From NCBI RefSeq assembly GCF_902832845.1, contig NZ_CADFDB010000007.1, positions 186,001 through 250,000 on the forward strand: a stretch of DNA of 64,000 bases, read 5' to 3'. Positions within the stretch are counted from its first letter, which is position 1. The number at the start of each line of letters is the position of its first letter. Source of the DNA: Burkholderia metallica (GTDB taxonomy: Bacteria > Pseudomonadota > Gammaproteobacteria > Burkholderiales > Burkholderiaceae). A program made the translations under genes and the position numbers. The notes beneath the pieces are model-generated. The model saw nothing but the letters and a program-made list of their open reading frames with translations. It did no database searches and had not been told where the DNA came from. Below are positions 57,082-64,000 of the stretch, piece by piece.

Positions 57082-58008
57082 TCAGACGGCTTCGCGCAAC
57101 AGCCCTGCGATTTCCGCTTCGTTCAGATGCGGCGCGAACATCTCGATCAGCCGGTACGCATACGCGCGCAGGAACGCCCCCTTGCGCAGCCCGACGCGCG
57201 TCGTGCTCGCTTCGAACAGATGCTGCGTATCGAGCGCGACGAGCCCCGTGTCGCGCTGCGGATCGTAGGCCATCGCCGCGACGACGCCGATCCCCATCCC
57301 GAGTTCGACGTAGGTCTTGATCACGTCCGCATCGATCGCGGTCAGCACGACGTCGGGCACCGCGCCTGCCTGCGTGAACGCCTGGTCGATGTGCGAGCGG
57401 CCCGTGAAGTCCTGGTCGTACGTGATGATCGGGTATTCGGCGATTTCGTCGAGCGTCAGGTTCTCGCGGCCGACGAGCGGGTGGCCCTTCGGCACGACGA
57501 CCGTGTGATGCCACGAATAGCACGGGAACGTGACGATGTCCGGATAGCGGTCGAGCGCCTCGGTCGAGATGCCGAGATCGGCCTCGCCGTTCAGGATCAT
57601 CTGCGCGATCTGCTGCGGGCTGCCCTGGCGCAGCGCGAGATGCACCTTCGGGAACACGTCGGTGAACTGCCGGATCACCTTCGGCAGCGCGTAGCGCGCC
57701 TGCGTGTGCGTCGTCGCGACGACGAGGTGGCCGCTGTCCTGGTCGGCGAACTGGCGCGCGACGCGGCGCAGGTTCTCCGCGTCGAGCAGCATCCGCTCGA
57801 TCAGCTGGTGCACGGCCTTGCCGGGTTCCGTGAGCCCCGTCAGCCGCTTGCCGCGCCGGATGAAGATGTCGACCCCCAGTTCGTCCTCGAGATCCTTGAT
57901 CTGCTTCGACACGCCCGACTGCGACGTGTACAGCACGTTCGCGACTTCCGTCAGGTTCATGTTCTGGCGCACCGCTTCGCGCACGAACCGCAATTGCTGA
58001 AAATTCAT
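57082..58008 (-). CDS. cysB: LysR-type sulfur regulator CysB
   Basis: A 308-residue LysR regulator. The helix-turn-helix is in LTEVANVLYTSQSGVSKQIKDLE (key TSQSGVSKQI), identical in style to CysB and Cbl. The effector domain has TTHTQARYALP, whose Thr residues contact sulfate or thiosulfate in CysB proteins. It activates sulfate uptake and reduction genes when N-acetylserine is present. Co-directional with and 75 bases after cysA, at the end of the sulfate transport operon. Burkholderia has a second paralogue, SsuR, so CysB is chosen from context. Confidence 0.88.
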   Translation of the reverse strand: MNFQQLRFVREAVRQNMNLTEVANVLYTSQSGVSKQIKDLEDELGVDIFIRRGKRLTGLTEPGKAVHQLIERMLLDAENLRRVARQFADQDSGHLVVATTHTQARYALPKVIRQFTDVFPKVHLALRQGSPQQIAQMILNGEADLGISTEALDRYPDIVTFPCYSWHHTVVVPKGHPLVGRENLTLDEIAEYPIITYDQDFTGRSHIDQAFTQAGAVPDVVLTAIDADVIKTYVELGMGIGVVAAMAYDPQRDTGLVALDTQHLFEASTTRVGLRKGAFLRAYAYRLIEMFAPHLNEAEIAGLLREAV

Positions 58009-58083
58009 GGGTATGCCTCTTAGGCTGTCGTTGTTTGATTGTCGAATCGGAGCATGTTGCGCCCCCTGCCCTGTCTGCCTGCG

Positions 58084-59142
58084 TCAACTCGCGGGAAACA
58101 CCCGCACGGCCCGCGGCACGGCCGTCGCGCCGTCGCCGACCTGCAGCGACAACGCGCGCCACGCATCGCGGTCGAGTTCCGCCTCCAGCGCGCCGCCGGT
58201 GCGCGCCTCGAGCTCCACGCGCACCGAGCCGCCGAGCGGAATCACGCGGCGCACGTCCACCGCGATGCCGTCGCGGTGCCCTTCGGCGGTCGGCCACAAC
58301 TGCAGGTCGTGCGGCCGCACGTACGCGTTCGCCGGGCCCGCGAAATCGGCGTCGACCTCGATCGGCGCGGCCGCGCCCTCGGCCACGAAGCCGCGCCCGG
58401 CAACCGTGCCCGGCAGCCGGTTGGCCGCGCCGAGGAACTCGTACACGAAGGCGCTCTGCGGATGATCGTAGACGTCCTGCGGGCTGCCGACCTGCTCCAC
58501 GTGCCCGCGGTTCAGCACGACGATGCGGTCCGCGACTTCCAGCGCCTCCTCCTGGTCGTGCGTGACGAAGATCGTCGAGATGTGCAGATCGTCGTGCAGG
58601 CGGCGCAGCCAGCCGCGCAGCTCCTTGCGGACCTTCGCGTCGAGCGCGCCGAACGGTTCGTCGAGCAGCAGCACTTTCGGCTCGACCGCGAGCGCGCGGG
58701 CGAGCGCGATGCGCTGACGCTGGCCGCCCGACAGCTCGGACGGATAGCGCTGCGCGAGCCAGTCGAGCTGCACGAGCTTCAGCAGTTCGTGCACCTTGTC
58801 GCGGATCGCGCTTTCCGACGGCCGCTCGCGGCGCGGCTTCACGCGCAGCCCGAACGCGACGTTCTCGAACACCGTCATGTGGCGAAACAGTGCGTAGTGC
58901 TGGAACACGAAGCCGACCTGGCGATCGCGCGCGCCGACCGACGCGACGTCGAGCCCCTGCAGCACGACCTGGCCGGCATCCGCGTGCTCGAGGCCCGCGA
59001 TCACGCGCAGCAGCGTGGTCTTGCCGCAGCCGGACGGCCCGAGCAGCGCGACCAGCTCGCCGGGCGGGAAGTCGAGCGAGACGTTGTCGAGCGCCGTGAA
59101 ATCGCCGAAGCGCTTCTGAAGGTTACGGACGGTGATACCCAT
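58084..59142 (-). CDS. cysA: Sulfate/thiosulfate importer ATPase CysA
   Basis: A 352-residue ABC ATPase: Walker [10 protein letters not shown], signature [15 protein letters not shown], Walker [13 protein letters not shown], then a C-terminal TOBE-like regulatory region with [18 protein letters not shown]. It powers CysT-CysW. ATG at 59142 is 13 bases after the cysW stop and gives [15 protein letters not shown]; upstream in-frame starts run into cysW. Confidence 0.94.
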   Translation of the reverse strand: MGITVRNLQKRFGDFTALDNVSLDFPPGELVALLGPSGCGKTTLLRVIAGLEHADAGQVVLQGLDVASVGARDRQVGFVFQHYALFRHMTVFENVAFGLRVKPRRERPSESAIRDKVHELLKLVQLDWLAQRYPSELSGGQRQRIALARALAVEPKVLLLDEPFGALDAKVRKELRGWLRRLHDDLHISTIFVTHDQEEALEVADRIVVLNRGHVEQVGSPQDVYDHPQSAFVYEFLGAANRLPGTVAGRGFVAEGAAAPIEVDADFAGPANAYVRPHDLQLWPTAEGHRDGIAVDVRRVIPLGGSVRVELEARTGGALEAELDRDAWRALSLQVGDGATAVPRAVRVFPAS

Positions 59143-59155
59143 TCTGGTTGCCTCT

Positions 59156-60100
59156 TTACGATTTCGACGAAACGGCGGCGACGGGGCCGGCATGTGCGGG
59201 AACGGTGTCGCGCGCGCCGGCCAGTTCGGCGGCGAGGTGGCGCTCGGCGAGCAGCTTCAGCGCGAGCGTGACGAGCGCGAGCAGCGCCAGCACCGACGCC
59301 ACCGCGAACGCCGCCGCGAAGTTGTATTCGTTGTACAGGATCTCGACGTGCAGCGGCATCGTGTCGGTCACGCCGCGGATGTGGCCGGACACGACCGACA
59401 CCGCGCCGAATTCGCCCATCGCGCGCGCATTGCACAGGATCACGCCGTACAGCAGGCCCCACTTCACGTTCGGCAGCGTCACGCGACGGAAGATCTGCCA
59501 GCCCGACGCGCCGAGCACGCGCGCGGCTTCCTCCTCGTCGGTGCCTTGCGCCTGCATCAGCGGAATCAGCTCGCGCGCGACGAACGGGAACGTGACGAAG
59601 ATCGTCGCGAGCACGATGCCCGGCACCGCGAAGATGATCTGCACGTCGTGCGCCTGCAGCCACGGCCCGAGCCAGCCCTGCGCGCCGAACAGCAGCACGT
59701 ACACGAGGCCGGAGATCACCGGCGACACCGAGAACGGCAAATCGATCAGCGTCGTCAGCAGCGCCTTGCCGCGGAATTCGAATTTCGCGATCGCCCACGA
59801 CGCGCACACGCCGAACACGAGGTTGAGCGGCACCGCGATCGCGGCGACGGTCAGCGTCAGCTTGATCGCCGACCACGCGTCGGGATCGGCGAGCGATTCG
59901 AGATAGAAGCCGACGCCCTTTCTCAGCGCCTCGACGAACACCGCGGCAAGCGGCACGACAAGGAAGAACGCGAGAAACGCGAGCGCGATGCCCGTGAGCA
60001 GCCAGCGCACGACGCGCGACTCGCTGACGGGGTCGAGCCGCTTCGCGGCGCGCGCGGCCGGCGACGGGGTTTTCAGCACGACGGTGGCCTCCTGGCTCAT
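59156..60100 (-). CDS. cysW: Sulfate ABC transporter permease CysW
   Basis: A 314-residue permease with about six membrane segments and the ATPase-contact loop [23 protein letters not shown] (key [13 protein letters not shown]). It pairs with CysT. The start at 60100 overlaps the cysT stop by 4 bases. The tail is a Pro/Ala-rich, low-conservation stretch. Confidence 0.93.
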   Translation of the reverse strand: MSQEATVVLKTPSPAARAAKRLDPVSESRVVRWLLTGIALAFLAFFLVVPLAAVFVEALRKGVGFYLESLADPDAWSAIKLTLTVAAIAVPLNLVFGVCASWAIAKFEFRGKALLTTLIDLPFSVSPVISGLVYVLLFGAQGWLGPWLQAHDVQIIFAVPGIVLATIFVTFPFVARELIPLMQAQGTDEEEAARVLGASGWQIFRRVTLPNVKWGLLYGVILCNARAMGEFGAVSVVSGHIRGVTDTMPLHVEILYNEYNFAAAFAVASVLALLALVTLALKLLAERHLAAELAGARDTVPAHAGPVAAVSSKS

Positions 60101-60990
60101 TGCTGGCCTCCTGCCGCGACGGCGTTGACGGTGACGGGCGCGGGGCCGCTCGCGCCCTTGCTCGTCCTGCGCTGCAGATACCACTGCAGCGTGTTGATCA
60201 GCAGCAGCATCAGGAACGACACCACGAGCATCACGACCGCGAGCGCGGTCGCGCCCGCGTAGTCGTACTGTTCGAGCTTCGTGATGATCAGCAGCGACGT
60301 GATCTCGGACTTCATCGGCACATTGCCGGCGATGAAGATCACCGACCCGTATTCACCGAGCGCGCGCGCGAACGCCAGCGCGAACCCGGTGAGGAGCGCC
60401 GGCAGCACGGCCGGCAGCACGACGCGGCGAAACGTCAGCCAGCGCGATGCGCCGAGGCACGCGGCGGCCTCTTCCTGCTCGCGCTCGAAATCCTCGAGCA
60501 CCGGCTGCACGGTGCGCACGACGAACGGCAGCCCGATGAAGGTCAGCGCGACCAGCACGCCGGCCGGCGTGAACGCGATCTTGATGCCGAGCGGCGCGAG
60601 ATACTGGCCGACCCAGCCGTTGGTCGCATAGACGGCCGCGAGCGAGATGCCGGCGACCGACGTCGGCAGCGCGAACGGCAGATCGACGATCGCGTCGACG
60701 AGGCGCTTGAACGGGAACGTGTAGCGCACGAGCACCCACGCGACGAGAAAGCCGAACACGGCGTTGATCAGCGCGCCGCCGAGCGCGGACGCGAACGTCA
60801 GCCGGTACGACGCGAGCACGCGCGGCGACGTGACGGCGGTGACGAACTGGTCCCACGACAGCGTCGCGGTCTTCAGGAACGTGGCGGCGAGCGGGATCAG
60901 CACCACGAGGCTCAAATAGGCCACCGTGATGCCGAGCGTCACGCCGAAACCGGGCAGCGCGCTCGGCTTGCGAAAGGTGTACGTCGTCAT
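60097..60990 (-). CDS. cysT: Sulfate ABC transporter permease CysT (CysU)
   Basis: A 297-residue permease with about six membrane segments and the contact loop [27 protein letters not shown] (key [12 protein letters not shown]). With CysW it makes the sulfate channel in the inner membrane. It begins 122 bases after the sbp stop. Confidence 0.93.
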   Translation of the reverse strand: MTTYTFRKPSALPGFGVTLGITVAYLSLVVLIPLAATFLKTATLSWDQFVTAVTSPRVLASYRLTFASALGGALINAVFGFLVAWVLVRYTFPFKRLVDAIVDLPFALPTSVAGISLAAVYATNGWVGQYLAPLGIKIAFTPAGVLVALTFIGLPFVVRTVQPVLEDFEREQEEAAACLGASRWLTFRRVVLPAVLPALLTGFALAFARALGEYGSVIFIAGNVPMKSEITSLLIITKLEQYDYAGATALAVVMLVVSFLMLLLINTLQWYLQRRTSKGASGPAPVTVNAVAAGGQQ

Positions 60991-61112
60991 CGGATGCTCT
61001 TGCTGGGTCGATGCTGCTCATGGGTCCGACGCAAACGCCGGCGCAGTGAATCGCGCCGGCGGCCCGTCGGGGATGCGGCGCGCTGTCGTGGCGCGCCGCT
61101 GTCGTTATGGCG

Positions 61113-62150
61113 TTACTGCGGCTTGTAGATCGAATCGAACACGCCGCCGTCCGCGAAATGCGTCTTCTGCGCATTCGTCCAGCCGCCGAACGTATCGTCG
61201 ACCGTGTACAGCTTCAGCTTCGGGAACTGCTTCGTGAGCTCCGCCGGCACGTTCTTCGAGCGCGGCCGGTAGTAGTTGCGCGCGGCGATCTCCTGGCCCT
61301 GCGGGCTGTACAGGAAGTTCAGGTACGCGTCGGCCAGCTTGCGCGTGCCCTTCTTGTCGACCACCTTGTCGACCACCGCGACGGGCGGCTCGGCCAGGAT
61401 GCTCACCGACGGCACGACGATCTCGAACTTGTCGGTGCCGAATTCCTTCACCGACAGGAACGCCTCGTTTTCCCACGCGATCAGCACGTCGCCGATCCCG
61501 CGCTGCACGAAGCTCGTGGTCGCGCCGCGCGCGCCCGAATCGAGCACGCCCGCGTTCTTGTAGAGCTTCGTGACGAATTCCTTCGCCGTCTGCTCGTTGC
61601 CGCCCGGCTTGTGCACCGCGTACGCCCATGCGGCCAGGTAGTTCCAGCGTGCGCCGCCCGACGTCTTCGGGTTCGGCGTGACGATCGAGATGCCCGGCTT
61701 GGTCAGGTCGTCCCAGTCCTTGATCCCCTTCGGGTTGCCCTTGCGCACCAGGAACACGATCGTCGACGTGTACGGCGATGCGTTGTCGGGCAGGCGCTTC
61801 TGCCAGTCCTTGCTGACGAGCCCCTTGTTCGCGAGCGCGTCGATGTCGTACGCAAGCGCCAGCGTGACGACGTCGGCCTGCAGGCCGTCGAGCACCGAGC
61901 GCGCCTGCGCGCCCGAGCCGCCGTGCGACTGCTTGAAGTTGACGGTCTCGCCCGTCTTCGCCTTCCACTCCTTGCCGAACGCCTGGTTGAAGTCCTGATA
62001 CAGCTCGCGCGTCGGGTCGTACGACACGTTCAGGAAAGTCGTATCGGCCTGCGCGTGCGTCGCGACGCCCAGCGCCGCCGCCGCGCCCAGCGCGAGTGTT
62101 GCGATCAGGCGGCCCACTCCGCCCACCAGCCCCGTATTGCGCTTGCCCAT
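61113..62150 (-). CDS. sbp: Periplasmic sulfate-binding protein
   Basis: A 345-residue binding protein. The signal peptide ends at THAQA. Conserved family blocks are [29 protein letters not shown] (sulfate contact loop), and [26 protein letters not shown] and FTNAQ-type ends ([16 protein letters not shown]) follow. It captures sulfate for CysT-CysW-CysA. First gene of the operon, divergent from lexA. Confidence 0.94.
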   Translation of the reverse strand: MGKRNTGLVGGVGRLIATLALGAAAALGVATHAQADTTFLNVSYDPTRELYQDFNQAFGKEWKAKTGETVNFKQSHGGSGAQARSVLDGLQADVVTLALAYDIDALANKGLVSKDWQKRLPDNASPYTSTIVFLVRKGNPKGIKDWDDLTKPGISIVTPNPKTSGGARWNYLAAWAYAVHKPGGNEQTAKEFVTKLYKNAGVLDSGARGATTSFVQRGIGDVLIAWENEAFLSVKEFGTDKFEIVVPSVSILAEPPVAVVDKVVDKKGTRKLADAYLNFLYSPQGQEIAARNYYRPRSKNVPAELTKQFPKLKLYTVDDTFGGWTNAQKTHFADGGVFDSIYKPQ

Positions 62151-62212
62151 CCTTGGTTCTCCAGTGTTGTCGGTATTGCGATGTCGGGCCAGTCTAGCGA
62201 ACGGGTTACATG

Positions 62213-62242
62213 ATTAAAAATAATCGTTCCTCATTTTTTAAT
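62213..62242. promoter_or_regulatory. AT-rich inverted repeat upstream of sbp
   Basis: ATTAAAAA (62213-62220), 14 bases, TTTTTAAT (62235-62242), about 60-90 bases before the sbp ATG, in a clearly AT-rich patch. Such a patch is where CysB would be expected to bind, but CysB sites are too degenerate to assign it. Confidence 0.4.
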
Positions 62243-62371
62243 ACTCAAAAGTGCTAACGCAGACGGGATGGACGGTTGCGGCAGATGAACCGGCGTCCGG
62301 GCGTCGCGAAATCGCGTCGGAACCGGCGCGATCGCGTCGAACCTCAAGTAACACTTGAAATTCCCGAACTA

Positions 62372-62387
62372 CTGTATAAAAATACAG
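62372..62387 (+). promoter_or_regulatory. LexA-binding site (SOS box) 1
   Basis: CTGTATAAAAATACAG: the CTGT-N8-ACAG pattern with perfect outer arms, 28 bases before the lexA ATG. Confidence 0.92.
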
Positions 62388-62391
62388 CTCA

Positions 62392-62407
62392 CTGTCTATC
62401 CATACAG
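62392..62407 (+). promoter_or_regulatory. LexA-binding site (SOS box) 2
   Basis: CTGTCTATCCATACAG: a second CTGT-N8-ACAG site, 20 bases after the first (two helical turns), 8 bases before the lexA ATG. Two boxes on one helical face allow tight, cooperative autorepression. Confidence 0.88.
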
Positions 62408-62414
62408 TTGAGCC

Positions 62415-63062
62415 ATGACCAAACTCACCGCCCGTCAGCAGCAAGTGTTCGACTTGATCCGTCGCGCGATCGAGCGCTCCGGATTCCCGCCCACCCGCGC
62501 CGAGATCGCGGCCGAACTGGGCTTCAGCTCGCCGAATGCGGCCGAGGAGCACCTGCGCGCGCTGGCGCGCAAAGGCGTGATCGAGCTGGCAGCCGGCGCG
62601 TCACGCGGCATCCGCCTGCTCGGCATCGACGATGCCCCGCACCAGTTCACGCTGCCGCATGCCGGCCTGATGCAGCTGTCGCTGCCGCTCGTCGGCCGCG
62701 TGGCAGCCGGTAGCCCGATCCTCGCGCAGGAGCACATCTCGCAGCATTACGCGTGCGATCCCGCGCTGTTCTCCAGCAAGCCCGACTACCTGCTGAAAGT
62801 GCGCGGCCTGTCGATGCGCGACGCCGGCATCCTCGACGGCGACCTCCTCGCGGTGCAGAAGCGCACCGAAGCGAAGGACGGCCAGATCATCGTCGCGCGT
62901 CTCGGCGACGACGTCACCGTCAAGCGCCTGATGCGCCGGCCCGGCGGCCTCGAGCTGATCGCGGAGAACCCGGATTACGAAAACATCTTCGTCAAGGCCG
63001 GCAGCGCGGAATTCGCGCTGGAAGGCATCGCCGTCGGACTGATCCGATCAGGCGAACTCTGA
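62415..63062 (+). CDS. lexA: SOS repressor LexA
   Basis: A 215-residue repressor-protease, 13 residues longer than E. coli LexA, mostly from a longer linker. N-terminal winged helix ([24 protein letters not shown]). The self-cleavage site is A98-G99 in RVAAGSP, with catalytic S133 in GLSMRDAGI and K170 in VTVKRL; spacing equals that of E. coli (84/85, 119, 156). RecA filaments trigger cleavage and SOS gene expression. Two SOS boxes directly precede the start. Confidence 0.96.
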   Translation: MTKLTARQQQVFDLIRRAIERSGFPPTRAEIAAELGFSSPNAAEEHLRALARKGVIELAAGASRGIRLLGIDDAPHQFTLPHAGLMQLSLPLVGRVAAGSPILAQEHISQHYACDPALFSSKPDYLLKVRGLSMRDAGILDGDLLAVQKRTEAKDGQIIVARLGDDVTVKRLMRRPGGLELIAENPDYENIFVKAGSAEFALEGIAVGLIRSGEL

Positions 63063-63088
63063 CATTCCGTCTCGCTGAGGAGAACATC

Positions 63089-63424
63089 ATGGAACGCCTT
63101 TCCCGTCTGCTGCCTTTCCGTCAATTCGGCCGCCTCCGTCACTTGCGCGGCCGGACGCCCTGCGCACCGCTGTCCGCGGCGGCGCCCGTGCAAGAAGAAG
63201 TCGCAGTCGAACGGCAGGCGTCCCTGCTGCCGTCGGCGCTGCCCGCTTTCGCGCGGGTCTCGCTGAACGCCGGCCTGAATCACGCGGAACCCGCGCGCCG
63301 CGCGCCGGTGCGTGTGTATCACGGCCGTTCGCGCCTGATCATGGTCGGCACGATCGATGCCGTGTGCCGGATGATCGATCGCTGCATCGCCGAGGAACGA
63401 TCGGCTACGCCGGGCGGTCTCTGA
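63089..63424 (+). CDS. Small protein of unknown function after lexA
   Basis: A 111-residue basic protein I do not recognise. It begins MERLSRLLPFRQFGRLRHLRG, has a variable middle, and ends with a more structured part VRVYHGRSRLIMVGTIDAVCRMIDRCIAEE. No signal peptide or membrane segment. GAGGAGA lies just before the ATG, 26 bases after the lexA stop, so co-transcription with lexA and SOS induction are likely. The slot is one where some bacteria keep a cell-division inhibitor such as sulA, but no SulA likeness is visible. Confidence 0.65.
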   Translation: MERLSRLLPFRQFGRLRHLRGRTPCAPLSAAAPVQEEVAVERQASLLPSALPAFARVSLNAGLNHAEPARRAPVRVYHGRSRLIMVGTIDAVCRMIDRCIAEERSATPGGL

Positions 63425-63453
63425 TTGCGGAACCTGTCCGCACCGGAGGCAAC

Positions 63454-64000
63454 GTGACCGGATCGCCGCGCCGCGCATGGCGGCTCAAGCCCCTGTTGAT
63501 CGTCGTGCTGGCCGTCGCCATCGTCGCGGCGATCGGCTATGCGTACGCGTCGCCGTACATCGCGCTCGGTCGCCTGAAATCGGCGATCGATGCGCGCGAT
63601 GCGCAGGCCATCAGCGAATATGTCGATTTTCCGTCGCTGCGCATCAGCCTGAAGCAGCAAGTCACGGAAGAGTTGATGCGCCGAATCGACGCAGTGAAGA
63701 AGGACAATCCGTTCGCGGTGATCGGTGCGCTGATCGGGTCCGCGCTGATCGGCCCGCTCGTCGATGCCTACGCGACGCCGGAAGGCGTGGCCGCGTTGAT
63801 GAGCGGATTGCCGCCGCGCGGCAATCCGGGTGAGCGCCCACCTGAATGGTCGAATCCGCCGCCGAACAGCCCGCCGGCCGCGCCATCCGCCAATCCGGCT
63901 CCGGCGAGCACGGTCACGCCGGGCAGCAACGCGGCTGCTACCGCCGCTACCGCCGCATCATCGCCGCCTGGGCCCGCCGCCGTACCGGCCAGCGCGGTCG
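63454..64000 (+). CDS. DUF2939 family membrane-anchored protein (3' end outside window)
   Basis: GTG start at 63454 with GGAGG 4 bases before it; the frame stays open to the window end (182 codons). An N-terminal membrane anchor (LLIVVLAVAIVAAIGYAYA) is followed by SPYIALGRLKSAIDARDAQAISEYVDFPSLRISLK (key LKSAIDARDAQAISEYVDFP), the pattern of the DUF2939 family, then a Pro/Ala-rich stretch. Function unknown. It follows the 111-residue gene by 29 bases, probably in the lexA transcript. Confidence 0.75.
   Translation, partial: MTGSPRRAWRLKPLLIVVLAVAIVAAIGYAYASPYIALGRLKSAIDARDAQAISEYVDFPSLRISLKQQVTEELMRRIDAVKKDNPFAVIGALIGSALIGPLVDAYATPEGVAALMSGLPPRGNPGERPPEWSNPPPNSPPAAPSANPAPASTVTPGSNAAATAATAASSPPGPAAVPASAV

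Noticed and set aside
63089-63424. Gene after lexA as sulA
   Set aside because: Position is suggestive, but no residues typical of SulA could be found; left as unknown.

Overview
The window is high-GC (about two thirds G+C) and every long gene has the codon use of a Burkholderia cepacia complex chromosome. The gene content fits that assignment: an ornibactin siderophore cluster driven by the iron-starvation sigma factor OrbS, an AmrAB-OprA type efflux locus, a chaperone-usher fimbria, and a lexA gene with an E. coli-style SOS box. Species and replicon cannot be fixed from the sequence alone. No rRNA, tRNA, insertion sequence, integrase, phage gene or CRISPR array was recognised.

Region 1 (1-23320), ornibactin. 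On the minus strand run orbS, orbH, orbG, orbC, orbD, orbF and orbB, then, after the convergent plus-strand exporter gene orbE, the NRPS genes orbI and orbJ (orbJ leaves the window on the left). Three OrbS-type promoters, before orbH, orbE and orbI, share the layout TAAAWAW-N14-CGTC. orbS has a sigma70-like promoter overlapped by a Fur-box-like site. OrbI reads A-PCP-C-A-PCP-E-C-A-PCP and OrbJ C-A-PCP-C. The residues that line the adenylation pockets can be read and give Asp for module 2 and Ser for module 3, with two similar pockets at both ends, as expected for the Orn-(OH)Asp-Ser-Orn-putrescine backbone of ornibactin. OrbG hydroxylates Asp, OrbH assists adenylation, OrbE exports the product, OrbB/D/C import the ferric form and OrbF probably reduces the iron.

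Region 2 (23587-29882). Two tiny secreted products (an Arg/Asp-repeat lipoprotein and a 45-residue His-rich peptide) sit divergent to orbS and end at a strong terminator. A four-gene fimbrial operon (pilin, usher, chaperone, tip protein) follows on the minus strand, with an AT-rich upstream region.

Region 3 (29883-38120). An RND efflux operon (oprA, amrB, amrA) with divergent tetR gene amrR around a perfect palindromic operator, then an M23 peptidase gene.

Region 4 (38219-42577). An amino-acid ABC transporter (binding protein plus two permeases, no ATPase gene) and a KgtP-type 2-oxoglutarate permease.

Region 5 (42578-49880). The conserved prkA-yeaH-spoVR stress operon and a chemoreceptor ending in a CheR-docking-type pentapeptide.

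Region 6 (50163-56555). A ribose operon rbsB-A-C-R-K with a palindromic operator, and a DUF805 membrane protein.

Region 7 (57082-64000). The sulfate operon sbp-cysT-cysW-cysA-cysB, divergent from lexA, which has two SOS boxes and is followed by a small unknown gene and a DUF2939 gene cut by the window end.
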